Origin: Ischnura elegans
Taxonomy: Eukaryota; Arthropoda; Insecta; Odonata; Coenagrionidae
Assembly (NCBI RefSeq): GCF_921293095.1
Contig: NC_060254.1
Coordinates: 57,644,069 to 57,708,068 of the forward strand
Direction: 5' to 3'
DNA length: 64,000 bases
Shown: positions 1 through 12,213 of the stretch, piece after piece
Position numbering within the stretch: position 1 is the first letter of the stretch
Layout: each line of letters opens with the position of its first letter
The notes under the pieces: model-generated
The model's input: only the letters and a program-made list of their open reading frames with translations
Told to the model about the DNA's origin: nothing
The model's database searches: none
Translations under genes and position numbers: made by a program

Positions 1-379
1 TACTATTCGATGCAAAATTCTGTCACCCTAGTTTGAAGACCAATTTCTCAAGGAATGCTCATGTCATTTCAAAACAAAGTATTCAATATTTAAGTTCTTA
101 TCTATCTCATGGGGAATATTGTGAAAGAGAATTCCATATCATGGAACGGACATACAATTATCATTTAAGACTCTTCTGAAGTTATGAATCCCATGTTGAG
201 TTTGATAATTAAATAATGACATTTTTGCTCGACCTAGGCATGGAGCGTCGAGACACTTGACAGCCACGTGCCAAGTTAGATGGCTTGCGCTAATAAGAAC
301 AGATAAATACCAGCTACGACAACTCAATATTTGACAGTAGGTAAGACAGTCCCATTTGAACACATAGGTTGAGAAATTT

Positions 380-552
380 TGTAGGGTCCCTAACCAGCCG
401 GCCTCGCCTGCCAAACCTTAAGACGTGGGTTCGGATCCCGCCTCGATAGGTGGTCTCTAACTAGGGCATGGATGTTTGTGTTTTCTTTTGTTAATCCTCC
501 GCTGTGAAGGCCTTTTTGTGCTGTTTACGGGGATGTAATAAATAAATAAAAT
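380..552 (+). repeat. tRNA-derived SINE, family A, copy 1
   Basis: A B-box-like stretch (gggttcggatccc, near 428-440) is followed by a body ending in gtgctgtttacggggatg and an (aataa)n tail. The same body and tail occur at 58555-58775 and, inverted, at 5339-5547. The head is diverged, so the 5' limit is approximate. No host gene is implied. Confidence 0.55.
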
Positions 553-604
553 ATAATTAATAACCTACAAACATACAATATAATTAATGGCTTGCTAAAG
601 GTAT

Positions 605-855
605 TGAGTTTTTTAAGGTCTAGGTCCGACAGAAGCAATAAAATGAGAGGGATATTTAGCCGAACGGATGGGTATAGTGATTTGTTTTAGCCCCGAAATA
701 TTAAGAACTAAAAATTGCTATATGAGAATCAGCAATAAAATCACTCCAACTCACGCCTTCCTTTCTTTTCCGAATTTTTAAACGACTGATACCCCAACAC
801 CACCTGACAAACGCCTATTAAGGTGGCTTGTGGCACATTATGCAGATGTAGATAA
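605..855 (+). mobile_element. 5'-truncated non-LTR retrotransposon, 3' remnant
   Basis: Conceptual translation gives pieces of the reverse-transcriptase C-terminal tail shared by several copies here (SDRSNKMRGIF, then RTDG). The 3' end (aaggtggcttgtggcac, then gcagatgtagat) resembles the ends at 5626 and 6476. It is interrupted by stops and non-functional. Confidence 0.5.
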
Positions 856-1398
856 GCGAGAGAGTAGGTAGATGGATATCCTCAGAAACAGATGCATACC
901 ATGTCGTTAATTGCACACCTGCTTCTCGCGATTGTCAATCGATTCTAACGACCGCAATTCCGATATCTCACGAGTGCGTGAGTGATGGTCCTCAACCACT
1001 TCGCTATACTCGCTCCCTTCCCTAATCTCGATGGCTGACTGTTATTGGTTAGCACCATTGGGGTATGTGAAGGTGGAGTTTGCTGTACTTCATACCGTCG
1101 GTTAAGTTACATTGTTCTACCACAAGAGTAGCAGAAATGCATTGGCTTTTCTGATAAATATGGCCACGATGACTCAATATTTCTTCCAATGAAAGTGCGA
1201 CAATCGCATTTTAACACATCCGTGGAGGCATTTAGTAGAATTCCTAACCTAAAAACATGATTAATGGCCTGCCAAGGTAATGAGAATTCATATTTTTTAT
1301 GAAACGTAAAATGGCAACGTACATTCAGAATGCTAATTACAGTTACAATTCTGGGATTACAGTTAAATTGACGATTTAAATAGCACACACGCCGAAAT
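856..1398. other. No gene recognised
   Basis: AT-rich sequence without a supported coding region. The open frames are short and lack recognisable motifs or splice context. Confidence 0.4.
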
Positions 1399-1752
1399 TG
1401 GCCCCTAAACGGTCAATTTTATTGCTCAATATTTTGGTTTGTGTAATTTAATTGATCGTATGTGGGTAATATTGGAAGGTTGTGCAATTTATTGTGTGAT
1501 TTTCAAAATCTTAAAAATATATTGTGCAAACATGATAATATTGCGCCTTCTGTTGGCAGTATTGGGCAATATAATTTCAGCTGGTCTATAGCGGTGTTTG
1601 AAATAGTCGTCCCAACCACGTGTTGTTGTCATATTAAAAAATGGTGTAAAATTGTCATATAAAAAATTGTGTAAAATATTGACCGTTTAGGGGCCACCAT
1701 TAAAATATTGTGCAACCCAGATTACATAATAATATTGAACGTCTATGGGCCG
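1399..1752. mobile_element. Miniature inverted-repeat element with GGCCCCTAAACGGTCAAT ends
   Basis: The 18-base sequence at 1399-1416 recurs as its exact reverse complement at 1678-1695. A diverged version of the same end (tattgaacgtctatgggcc, about 1733-1751) follows, as if the right terminus were duplicated. The interior is AT-rich and non-coding. Target duplication and superfamily could not be fixed. Confidence 0.55.
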
Positions 1753-2084
1753 CTTAAGAGATAGACAATAAACGTGGTAGACAACAATGGTGGTCGCATC
1801 ATTTAACAGGCTTCGGCTAGATTCACTTTCATGCGCTGATGCCCTCTCCAGAAACGTATATGTACGTCATTGACGCCAGAGTCATCTAGCGCAGCTCCCC
1901 CACAACTCATAACCATCCACTTGAGCGTCACTCTGAACTTGTAACTCAACTCGAAGGGTGATTGGGAGTGGTTTTCCTGAGCCCCCTCGCACCGCCACCA
2001 AAATGACGAGGAAAATATGTAAGCAAAATCATGTTGTCAGTATGAGTAGCAGGAAAAGATATCTCTCAGTGGGAAATGGAGGGC

Positions 2085-2235
2085 ATCATTCTGGAACCTC
2101 AATTTATGTCTGGGTCCGACAAAATAATAAAATAAGAAGGATATTTTTTTGAAAAGATAGGCATAGGAAATTTTTCCCCCGAATAATGAAGCGCCATGGC
2201 ACAATTTGGTATCAGCTAATTTTGAATGCATTATA
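2085..2235 (+). mobile_element. Non-LTR retrotransposon tail remnant
   Basis: Degenerate version of the same reverse-transcriptase C-terminal tail: tgggtccgacaaaataa, then aaggatat, then cccccgaataatgaa match the order of the better copies at 42684-42985 and 5626-5990. Stops and indels throughout. Confidence 0.45.
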
Positions 2236-2635
2236 ATTAATATTTCCTTCCTCTGGAAAAAGTATAGCTACCTTAATTTAAACACTGAAGTTAACTGAAC
2301 ATTTCATTGAGTGTATTTAAATATGTACGTTCAGTAAACGACGAGTAATTCTGTTTCATAAAAAAAAACTTTTTGTGTTCCGTATTGTCCTGTGCTTGTT
2401 TGATGACAAATTTGGCGGCGAAAATATCGAGATCCAGCCGGTACAGTCGGTCTTTCTATTAGGTAAATGTTTTTATTGACCTCCATTTGCTTCCGTTTTA
2501 TCCTGATCATAACCGGTCCACCTTATACTGCACTCAATATTTAGCATTGGGCAGTATATAATTTCAAAACTTTTAGGTATCGGATCGCATACCTCCACAT
2601 TTAATCCAAATATGGATTTCAAATATGAGCCGATG

Positions 2636-2933
2636 CAGGGGAGCAGCTAGGAATTAAGGCTAGGGGGGGTTTAAGGCACAAAACATTGGGGTGTCTGAGG
2701 GTGTGGAATACCCGCCAGGGTAAGCGGGAGGTGCAGGGGGCCCTCCCCTCGAATTTTCAGATAAATGGTTGAAAATGGTGAGTTTTACGGCCTTCTGAGG
2801 GATATTTTATTAATATTTACACTTTTTTATAAATAATATTAATCCAATTAAGTGAAATGGAGTAAAAATTAAAATTTTTCTTATCTCTAGGGGGGGTTTT
2901 ATCCCCCCATAACCCCCCCTCGCTGCGCCACTG
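2636..2933. mobile_element. hAT-like MITE, subfamily 1, copy 1
   Basis: Begins CAGGGGAGCAGC and ends CGCTGCGCCACTG, so the ends are imperfect inverted repeats of the CAGTGGCGCAGC type. It is flanked by an 8-bp target duplication: agccgatg (2628-2635) and agccgacg (2934-2941), one mismatch. A closely similar 297-bp copy lies at 11917-12213. Non-coding. The 8-bp duplication and CAG...CTG ends are typical of the hAT superfamily. Confidence 0.85.
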
Positions 2934-2941
2934 AGCCGACG

Positions 2942-5204
2942 TCCCAATAAAACTTTCAGTTTTTTGAACTAGTAATAAAAGTTAAAATGAGGAGAAAATT
3001 AGTAAATAGTAAAAATTAAGTAAATTTAAAAATACGATAACTTATTTTGATTAACCTAATTTTCCCCGAGAGGTTACAGAACGCCGTTCTGGTGCGTTTC
3101 GGCCGATACTAAGTACTGGCATTGGACAAATTTTAATTATGAAAATTACATCCATAATTTATAAAATGAAATCATCGCACGTTAATACAGTCTGATTTAC
3201 ATGTATTCTGTAAGCCTGTCTCTAAGTTTAGTGAACATATCAGTGTTATATTCCTACCTTTCCAACGATCTATGCATTTTTTATGATAACAAAGGGAAAA
3301 TATACTCTAAAAAATTAGTAGAAGTATGAAAAATATAAAATGGATGATGGACAGTCTTAATTCTAGAAAAAAGGCATTTAAAGTTATTATTAAAGGTTAA
3401 GCAGAACCAGAGGCATCATTTTCAACAGATCTGGACCGTCAGGGGAAGGTTTAAGGTCATATTTGTTAGTTCTGATTGCATAGAGCATAAAATTTAAAAA
3501 AAACCTAGCGGTGTTGAATTGAACTTGAATGGCGACATTCAACCCTGAGCTATTTTCAGTTTGCGATGATTTTATAAAATTTTCGTTATTTCTGAGATTG
3601 AACTCCGTCGATATAGACCTTAATAATCACTTCACATCGGATGAGCACAAACCCCTTCCCTCAATTACGTTGTAATCAAGTATACGCGACACCCATGCAC
3701 GCGAGTGTCTCATTTTCAATTCCACCCCACTTAGTTTCGGGTGGCCTGTTTTATGGAAACGCAAATTTGCCTCGTGTCTCTTCCCACGGTGCAAGGAGAC
3801 GCAAAATCTTGTCCCAAATCAAAAGCCAATCTTTTCTGCTTTCGTTAGATCGGCGGGGCCTGTGTGCCTCCCGTTGGAACTTCCAATATCGCCCTGGGTG
3901 AAACAATTTTAGCATTTTGATTGGCTGCGTAAAACTCCTCTTACGCATCGTCGTCGTGTTATTACGATAGGCAGGTGATTTCGCCGCCTGCCGTTTGTGC
4001 AGCGCGGCGCTAGTTGCTAACGCCTGCGGCGGATCTCGGAGGCTGTCGCTCAGCAATAATTCAGGACTTATACATAATGAGTCACCTGCGATCTTCAGCT
4101 GTTATCGACCCGCAGCGGATTGAATTAATGGTGCTCGCGACTTTTTGCAGCTAATCACTTCGTGTTGAATGGCGTCATGAATATACATTGAGTTGAAGCC
4201 ACTCTCTTCGAGGAGTAATTCCGTAGACTGATTCTCTTTATTACCAGCTACCGTGCAATATTCATATTCCCTTCTCTCTCAATTATACGAATATATTATG
4301 TGCTCGGCCGAGATAATCAATACACGCCAATAACATTTATATGATCGCCACTGGTACAAGGGATCCCACATTTTCACTGAAACTACCTCAGAACTCAAAA
4401 GTGCGATTTTTGGCCTGTAGAACTGAAAGTGTAAATTTTACTTTAAACTGTACTAACTAATTGATACACACGTCAGGATTACTGGTCACTTTCATTTCAT
4501 TACATTTCTATCTGATATCATCTATTACTTTGTCATTACTAAAATTTACCACTATGACTTCGTTATAAACGCTGTCATAAAACACCTGATGATCCACAAT
4601 AACTATTATGTTGTGAGATAATTGGCATTATTCCTTTGAAATTTTGCGACATAAATTCGGTGTAAATTGTCGCCAATGAGCATCTCCGAATATCATCTCA
4701 AGCAATACTCTCTTTGGTCTTTTTAAGTAGGTACCCAAATTTTTTCCTGAAAAGTAAATCCGTAAAAGCTGTAATAAAAAGGGCTGTGTGGTTCGAACTC
4801 CCACTTGTTCCTTTCAATAGTTTTTTCTAGCGTATGCTACTAAAGAAAACTTTCAAGAAGTATCAGGTACTTATCCCAGGTACTTTCGTCAATACCTCAT
4901 TCATATCTGGACAGAAATCCGATAGCATTTTACATCACATTTCTGAAACACCGATTCCCACAAAAGGTTCCTTCCAAAAGTGCAATACTTTATTATCGAC
5001 GTATGCTGACGGATTATGACGACCGCCATTGAAAACTCGAAGACGCCTTCCCATAACCACCTGCTCTTTGGCAGTGCGCTTTCCTCGAGTTTCTCTCGAG
5101 TTTTCACTTGTTTTTCTCTTTACGCAGACACCCCATCAACACGCCGGAGTAGTTAAATACGTATTTTATTACCTCAAACTTTCATTGACAGTTGGAGCCA
5201 CGAA
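2942..5204. other. No gene recognised
   Basis: Mostly AT-rich. Around 3640-4060 the composition is more GC-rich and open frames reach about 100 codons on both strands, but they show no domain, signal peptide or splice context, so none is annotated. Confidence 0.35.
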
Positions 5205-5625
5205 TATTACAAAAGAGGATTCTAAAGTCGGTCTCTATATGTGCGACAAACCACGGCGCATTTGAATATGTTTACAAAAGTCGCCACTAGCGTCGCTGAG
5301 GAGCAGAGCGATCCGAATTACACGGAAAAATAAGCTATATTTTATTTTATTTTTATTTAATCCCATACAACCAAAAACAGCACATTATTGGCCATTTACA
5401 TTGGGTCTTTTCAATAAGTTAACATATAAACGTACACGAACGCTCATGTCCTGGATGTGGGTAACCTACTCAAACCTCTAACTCGAACTCCCAACCTCTT
5501 TTTTGGCAGGCGAGGACTCACCCCGCCGCCGCGCCGCCGAGGCCGGCAAATTATGACTGTTTACCAAATATTTGAATTGGCGATGATATGATCTATCAAA
5601 TTCATAACTTTGCAATAATTTTCAT
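5205..5625 (+). repeat. Dispersed repeat R1, interrupted by a SINE
   Basis: Contains the R1 landmarks cgccactagcgtcgctga and, after the SINE at 5339-5547, gatatgatctatcaaattc. The same order appears uninterrupted at 16090-16350. The family is found at five places in the window and is non-coding. Its class is unknown. Confidence 0.6.
5339..5547 (-). repeat. tRNA-derived SINE, family A, inserted in R1
   Basis: Read on the minus strand, it opens with a GC-rich gcggcggcggggtgagtcctcg head, has a degenerate promoter region, and ends in an A-rich (aaat)n tail at 5339. The head matches ggcggcggggataagtcctcg at 58570. It splits R1, so it inserted after R1. Confidence 0.65.
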
Positions 5626-5990
5626 CTACATCTACATACTACCCCGCAAGCCGCCTAAAAGGCGCGTGGCAGGGGGTGTTAGGACACCGGCCGTTTAAAC
5701 ATAAAAAGGAATTGCGAAATTACGTTTTTTAAAGTCCTTCATGGTTCGGGGGAAAAACGAATTCCCACATGTATCCGTTCAGCAAAATATCTCTCTTACT
5801 TTATCGCTTCTGTCGGACCTAGAAATATTGTGGGGCTCTAATATTATGTTAACCGTATCGCTCTTAAAGAAATCTATTCTCAATTGTTCAAGCAATCTAA
5901 GCCTAGCGCGCAGCCTCCGAGTCTCTGCGACTCCCAGCCTAATTCGTCTAATATCTGGGTAATGCTTTCTGTACGCCGGTAGCAGTTTTC
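5626..5990 (-). mobile_element. 5'-truncated non-LTR retrotransposon, minus copy
   Basis: Minus-strand translation gives ETRRLRARLRLLEQLRID, then SDRSDKVREIFC, then NSFFPRTMKDF. This is the C-terminal tail found after the reverse transcriptase in Jockey/CR1-like elements. A short 3' UTR follows, ending in a tgtagatgtagatg tail at 5626. It lies head-to-head with the plus-strand copy at 5991-6476. Confidence 0.65.
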
Positions 5991-6476
5991 TGACTTCTTA
6001 GATAAACTCGGATGGAAATCTCTGGCAGAAAGTAGATTGAAAAATATAATAAAACTTTTAGATAAATTCAAGAGCATTGTCTTTTCGAGCGAAGTTAGCC
6101 ATTTCCTACGAACGCCAACATACTACGGAAGATCAGATCATAAAATAAGAGAGATAGACTGTATAACTAATAGATTCAGAATGTCTTTTTTTCCTCGATC
6201 AATAAGAGATTATAACGGCAGCGTTAGAACTCACAAATAGATCAGATGACTTTTAGTGTAGCCCACTAACTTATGTATAACTTAATGCATGTTTACTAAT
6301 TTTATTATTATTTATAACAACATGTGGTAGTATAATTTCTTAGTATGAGCGACGCTTTTTAGACCGTGTGGCGTGCATGTGGGAGTCCAATTGTATGCTG
6401 CTTGCTGGTGATTGATCACCCCCCGCCAAACACTCTAGAGGTGGCTCGCAGGGTATTATGTAGATATATGCCATAC
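5991..6476 (+). mobile_element. 5'-truncated non-LTR retrotransposon, plus copy
   Basis: Plus-strand translation gives LLDKFKSIVFSSEVSHFLRT, then YYGRSDHKIREIDCIT, then SFFPRSIRDYNGS, then a stop. A 3' UTR ends in aggtggctcgcagggtat and a tgtagatat tail. It is the same module as the neighbouring minus copy but from a diverged subfamily, so two separate insertions are more likely than one inverted insertion. Confidence 0.65.
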
Positions 6477-6479
6477 AAG

Positions 6480-6600
6480 TTGTCGCAAGTATGAGTCCCA
6501 CCTGGACAGGTTGCTCCTAACCTGCCCAGGGCATGGATTGTCATGTATTTTTAATTGTTACCTTGTTGAAAAATACCGATGTCCAAGGAAAAAATTCTGT
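6480..6600 (+). repeat. Degenerate SINE-A fragment
   Basis: The stretch ctcctaacctgcccagggca followed by tggattgtcatgta resembles the body of the copies at 380 (ctctaactagggcatggatg) and 58650. The promoter half is too decayed to define. Confidence 0.35.
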
Positions 6601-7719
6601 TTTCGGTTGTATGGTCGATAAATCATTAAATATTGATAACAAGTGGTCCGACCGGAATTTAACCATACTCAAGTCCTCGATCGACATTTAAGCGATGAGT
6701 TAACTATGTCTTAAAGATATGCTAAACTACCGTATGTATACGTGTGTAAACTCGGTAACTTTGTGATACAAATGAAGAAATCTTTCAATGCAGGCTGGTA
6801 ATTCACACCCGTCTCCTACTAGGCAGTTATCCTCATTCTGTCGTAATAATTCACCACGTCTTCATGAATATTCACGACTATCCCACTCAATTTCTAACTA
6901 GATTCCCGTTTTGACGAGAATGTAGACATTTAAGCCTTTCGAAACCATAAATGAATTTCCTGAGATTTAATGAAAGCTTAAAAACATCATATTCTCAACT
7001 ACTTGTACCACTATGTTCTCGAATTACATTACCAATACTAAAAATGAGTGAAAACCCTTTTAAATGGCTATTTCATGCTTCAAAAATCAAAACTTCATAT
7101 GGAGAAAGATACACGAAAATTTTTCATCGACGTTGAAAAGCTTCATCATCATGATAAGAGCGACAATACATATAGTGGCCAATTCCTTAACAAAATTTGT
7201 GATCATGATTTTGCGTTTATTTTTTTGCATACAAAAAGTGTTCTGTGCGTCCAAAAAGTCTGAGCTTCAAATATATTTCCTTCAGTTGGCCATAATACCC
7301 ACCAGTGGAAATCTAAGTTCATCCTTTTGACCGTGAAGGTCAACGAAAGCAACTTACAATTTTCAAACTAGAAAATAAAAGTCGTCAGATGACCTTCAGC
7401 TTTAGCAATAAGACTGAAATTCTTCCACGCGGAAGAATTAGTATCGAATGATTGTGGTTCAGAAGGACGGCGATACATTTGGTCAAAACCAGCTCCCGTG
7501 AACATCATCCTTGCATCTTATCTTCCTGGGAATTGGCGCTGACACGATGGGTAGTAGATCAAACTCTCATCAAACACATCCTGAGGGCTTTTTGCCCTCC
7601 GTTCACGCTGCGAGCGAAGAAAAAGATTTCATGCCTTTCATTCGAGCAAACTCGGCGATAAAAATGGCATTCAGGTTGAACCAAGACAAAGCCAAACACT
7701 TTTCTTAAAGGCACGAATG
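6601..7719. other. No gene recognised
   Basis: AT-rich. Overlapping open frames of 60-90 codons at 6951-7330 lack motifs and a compositional coding signal. Confidence 0.35.
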
Positions 7720-8440
7720 TTACAATAGATGATCCTCAAGTTGGCAACATAATATGCTCTCGACCGCCGCGCATTTAAATGGGTTTATGAAGTCGCCACT
7801 AGCGTCGCTGACGGACGAAGTGATACAGATTTCATGCAGAAATAAGGTATAATTAGGGGATTTAACCGAAATTTATATACATGATGATGTGATCTATCAA
7901 ATTCATTACTTCCCAATGCTATTCCTCGCCAGGGGCGCCGACTTATAAAAAATATTGGGGGGGCCCATATCGGAGGTTTTTCCCCGGGAAGAGGTTAAAT
8001 TCAAAGTGTGTCGCAGCGCCGAAAAGCTGTCATGATTCACACCACCTGATTCAGTTAACCTGCTTAACCTTATAATTATTTGTTTAAAACGCATTGTTGA
8101 ATTTATTTTAAAATGTAACTATCGTACAACATGGGAAAAAAATTACCAATATATTTTTGTGATTTCACAAAGCATAATATAACTTAATTATTTTCTTGAA
8201 TTATTGAGGGGGCTCCGCCCCCCCCCCCCCCCAAACGAATCTTTGAGGGGGCTCGGGCCCCCTCAGGCCCCATGGAGTCGGCGCCACTGTTCCTCGCAAT
8301 AAAAAACATAGTAATGCAAAATATTGAAAAAGAGCGGATCGCATTGCACTCATCACCGCGTCTTGGACGTTTATGATAACCTATTAAAATGCGACCGAAG
8401 CGGCAGCAGAAATTAGCCTTCTTTGGCTCGAATTTTTAAG
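7720..8440 (+). repeat. Dispersed repeat R1, interrupted by a hAT-like MITE
   Basis: Starts gatcctcaagttggc, carries gcatttaaatgggttta and cgccactagcgtcgctga, continues to gatgtgatctatcaaattc, and after the MITE resumes with gcggatcgcattgcactcat. It is the longest R1 copy and defines the element's order. Confidence 0.65.
7930..8289. mobile_element. hAT-like MITE, subfamily 2
   Basis: Ends are CAGGGGCGCCGACT and AGTCGGCGCCACTG. The flanking 8-bp duplication ttcctcgc is perfect (7922-7929 and 8290-8297). It interrupts R1 exactly within its attcctcgcaat segment. A long C tract lies near 8217-8232. Non-coding. Confidence 0.92.
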
Positions 8441-9404
8441 CATCGCGTGATTTAGCGATGACGTAGTAGCAAGCATTTTTGAAGAATTTTTAGGAGTGAA
8501 CATTTGAACATTTTCATATTAGCGTAGATACCCCTTCAGTTGAATAATTAACTATGTATTTCATTTTCAGTAGATGATTTAAGACAATTTGCACGGTTTG
8601 GCAGTCAATTATTATGATTGGCAGCGTGTTTTAAGAATATCGTGGTACAAGCAATTGAGGATTTGAAAATTTAAATTTGGTTTTCATCTACGGAAATCAT
8701 TTATGGTTTCAAAAGGCATAAATGTCTGCATTCTCGCCGCAACGGGAATCTAGTTAGACATCGAGTGAGGGCGTGAATATTCATGAAGATGCGGTACAAT
8801 CTTATAATTGAGCGATGGGAAGGGTCTCATAGGAGACGGGTGTGAATTACAAGTTGGCAATGAAAGCTTTCTTCATCTGTTTCTGAATTTTACCGTGTTG
8901 CCTCATCTACACGCGGTACTTTAGCATATCTGAAAGTATTTCTCATTGTTTACGTGAAATTTAACTCTTCTAAAATGAGATTTATTTGGTAAATTATTGT
9001 AGTTTACACTCTGGGAGGACCTAGTATTCATAAAAACTGCTGTAATGTTTATACAACATATCACATGTTCATATCTATTAAAAACGCTATCGTCTACAGA
9101 GATATCCATAAAATATATGTATTCAAATCTATATCAAATAATAACGCTATCATCGACAGATCTGTACTTGATATTATTTGATAAAAATTATTTGAGAAAA
9201 ATTATTTGATATTTTTTTCATCTATATCTCATTTACGTACATTTAGATAAGTCCAACATCTATCGATGATATCGTTATCTAAAAAATTTTTATCCCAAAA
9301 TGTTATTGCTTCTATTGAAAAATATCAAAAAATGTTTTTTTTAATTTTCAGAGTTTGGTATTAGCTCCAGGCGATCCAACCAATAGGCATTACGTGTGAT
9401 TTTT
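8441..9404. other. No gene recognised
   Basis: AT-rich. 8921-9300 contains short degenerate repeats of tatctattaaa/atcgtct type. No coding signal. Confidence 0.35.
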
Positions 9405-9489
9405 TTTCACCTGGTTAGGTGCTGCGAGGCACCTTCTTTTAAATTCCGGTAATGACAAATGATTTTTTCTCTGTGAAATTTTCACTCCC
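9405..9489 (+). repeat. SINE-C fragment
   Basis: The run aatgattttttctctgtg is shared with the SINE at 53807-53935, immediately after a degenerate B-box-like aaattccggta. Only the 3' half of the head is preserved. Confidence 0.4.
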
Positions 9490-9493
9490 TTAA

Positions 9494-9719
9494 AGCCGTT
9501 TTACACGGGGCACGGAATTGCGCAGGTTAATTTCTAAAATGGCGAGGGATTGCAAGAATACATGAACGAAATTAGAACGGGGGCTATTTTGCCATCTCAC
9601 GTCCACGCATTCTCGCATGTGTCCTAGCAAGTCACCGCTTTACACGACGCTATTTTGACTGCGCCTTCGTACTCACGTCAGATTGTGCAAGCAAGTACGT
9701 GCCCCGTGTAAAACGGCCT
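9494..9719. mobile_element. TTAA-site MITE (piggyBac-like)
   Basis: Inverted ends are AGCCGTTTTACACGGGGCAC and the complement of GTGCCCCGTGTAAAACGGCCT, flanked on both sides by TTAA (9490-9493 and 9720-9723). It is 226 bp long and has no coding capacity. TTAA duplications are typical of piggyBac-type transposases. A distant relative lies at 54761-54988. Confidence 0.85.
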
Positions 9720-9766
9720 TTAATGTCTTTGTGGGTTATTACGTAATGGTGTACCACTGTTTAGTC

Positions 9767-10154
9767 CAGAGGTCTCCAAACTATGGCCCGCGGGCCACAT
9801 CCGGCCCGACAGATAATTTCATCCGGCCCGCCAAACAAATGACTGTTTGTTGTGTGTTGGTTATAATTGGCTTACGTAATCTGGAACCTGGTTTTAATAA
9901 AATTCGTTAGTCGGAACTACAGTATCATTCGTCACACTAATTCGGTTACATAAAACTAAACACAGGAATCTATTTAGTTTAGCCTAATTTTTTCCGACAA
10001 GATATTTTTTATTTTTTCCATATTTTTACTCTAATTTTTGAGGAAATTAAATTACTGGCACTGATTTGTTTTTATTATCTTTTATTCATTCGGCCCACAT
10101 AAATGTGGAAAATATGTAACGTGGCCCTTAGATTGAAAAGCTTGGAGACCCCTG
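9767..10154. mobile_element. hAT-like MITE, subfamily 3 (CAGRGGTCTCCAA ends)
   Basis: Left end CAGAGGTCTCCAAAC and right end GCTTGGAGACCCCTG are inverted repeats. The 8-bp target duplication gtttagtc is perfect (9759-9766 and 10155-10162). The internal ggcccgcgggccacatccgg motif is common in hAT elements of many animals. 388 bp, non-autonomous. Confidence 0.93.
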
Positions 10155-10162
10155 GTTTAGTC

Positions 10163-11510
10163 CATGGTTATTTCCTAAAAAATAAACAATTTTTCCGCCT
10201 CCGTAGTCATTTAGATATTTGCAGTGAATATAATAGGGGTGGTTGTTGATACTCTAAGTCTAGTATAATATGCTGAACGAGAAGAGACTAATTACATTCT
10301 TTGAAATTATTATTCCGTATTTCCCAATCGCAACTAGTAGACGCACATGCGTACAAGCCCAATTACAAGTAGTTACGGCCATATTGGATGTTAGATGCTC
10401 ATATTGAATTAAAATTTCCTTAACCAGCTGAGGTAACCTGGTTGACCGAAGAAAAATTCCCTTACACTTGTCATTATATTTTCAAATTACTAAATATTTT
10501 GATAGAATGATTTCTTGTTTGTCTTAAACCACGGTCTATCAAAGCTTAATTTTTTGCCATCATTCGGACAATAAAATATATTTAACAAATTATAACCAAA
10601 TATATTTGCGGAAACGGTGGCAAAGAACTAAATACTTTTATTGATCAAACGTCAAGATAAACGAGAAAACATTTTATTAACTTCGTCATCAAAGAAGTAC
10701 AGCCGCCCGTATCGCCACAATTTACTATCGCCATTGATATCGCTAATTTTATTTAGGCCATTATCGCTAATTGGCCATTCATGGTACGTACATTGTCATC
10801 ATACAATTCCAACTTAGCACCTACGAAAGCAAAATATTTAAAAAATCAATAACAGCGCATTAGAAGATGAGTCCTTATTTGTTAAGAATTATACGTGTCA
10901 TGATCGGTTAAAATCATTCAGATGAAATAACTGTGGCGTGCAATATCATCCAATAAACACTATATGTTATCTAGTTAAAAATGCTACGTGGGGTAATCTC
11001 ATCAACCCCCTTAGTAGTGTGAGAATTAGAGGAAGTGTTCGTATTTCTGCGAGACAAGCCGCTGAATTCAAAAGCAGCCACGGTACATCCGGAGGAGGCC
11101 ATGAGAAAGAGGGAGACAAATGAGGAGCGAAGTCGTGATGGATGCACCCAAGGCCCGCTTCCCAAGGACGACGCCGGGGGGCAGGGGGGGCAACTTGACC
11201 GCGCCAAGGACTCTCTCTGTCAGAGCAGCACCATAAGGCGTTCCCGAAAAAATCGCTCCAAAAATGATGCAGCTGACGTCTCTTCAAATCCTATGGCGAT
11301 GCTGAATCTGCGGCCGAGAGAATTACATTTGCAGTGAAAGCTCCAAACTATGCCGTAGCAGCTCGAATTATTCTGTCATTTCTCTCGTTTTTTAATCGGT
11401 TTTCGCAACCGTCTGTCGGCAATAAACGCACAGTGATCCTTTAATTCCCAATATTAGCGATAAATTATTTTTAACTGCGTGAATTGGGAGAAAATTCGTA
11501 AGAGAAAAAA
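10163..11510. other. No supported gene; GC-richer patch near 11.0-11.3 kb
   Basis: 10163-10930 is plain AT-rich sequence. 10967-11340 is GC-richer and open on both strands (up to 106 codons). The predicted peptides are low-complexity with no domain or splice context. An exon fragment is possible but unsupported. Confidence 0.3.
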
Positions 11511-11516
11511 ATCGTT

Positions 11517-11595
11517 CGCCTTGGCCGGGATTCGAAGCAGTATCCCCCGAACTCTGGTTGAGTGCCATAGCCAGGTAAGCTACTGTAAGCTCTAT
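11517..11595 (-). repeat. tRNA-like SINE head
   Basis: On the minus strand, an A-box-like tagcttacctggctatgg is followed about 30 nt later by a B-box-like cttcgaatcccgg. The acceptor stem does not pair fully and U33 context is poor, so it is read as a tRNA-derived repeat rather than a tRNA gene. Confidence 0.45.
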
Positions 11596-11916
11596 ATAAA
11601 TTTTTGGACTGTACAGGACAAGATTTAAAAGAGATGGATTGACGAATTGGTTTGATAGATTCAAGAATATTAAGGATTGTCAACCCCGCTGCTCGAATTG
11701 TTGTCGCTTTAATTTATTTTCCTAAATCGCCACTCGCGGATCTAACAGTCATCTATATCCACTTTTAACGAGGAAATACACCGAAGTAATATGTAAAGTA
11801 GCCAATCAATCGTATAAACTACACCTCTAACGCATGTGAGACGATTGTCAACAAAAAACACGCACATTAAAAATGAGCAACAAGATAAAATACACCTTCT
11901 CTATCGTAGGCAGTAC

Positions 11917-12213
11917 CAGGGTCGCAGATAGGAATTAAGGCTGGGGGTGGATTAGGTGCAACTAATACCGGGGTATGTGGGGGTACGGAATACCCACCAG
12001 GATAAGCGGTAGGTACGAGCTAAATAAATTGCGGAATTTTAAGATAAATGGTTCAAAATGGTGAGTTTTACGGCTATCTGAGGGATCTTTTATTAATCCT
12101 TACACTATTCTATTAGTAATACCAATCCAATTAAGTAAAATGGATTAAAATTAAAAATTTCTCTGAGCTTTGGGGGGGTTTTATCCCCCAAAACCCCCAT
12201 CGCTGCGCCACTG
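11917..12213. mobile_element. hAT-like MITE, subfamily 1, copy 2
   Basis: Begins CAGGGTCGCAG and ends CGCTGCGCCACTG, flanked by ggcagtac (11909-11916) and ggcagtgc (12214-12221), one mismatch. The interior matches the copy at 2636-2933 almost along its length, for example the shared gtgagttttacggc and a G tract near the right end. Confidence 0.85.
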
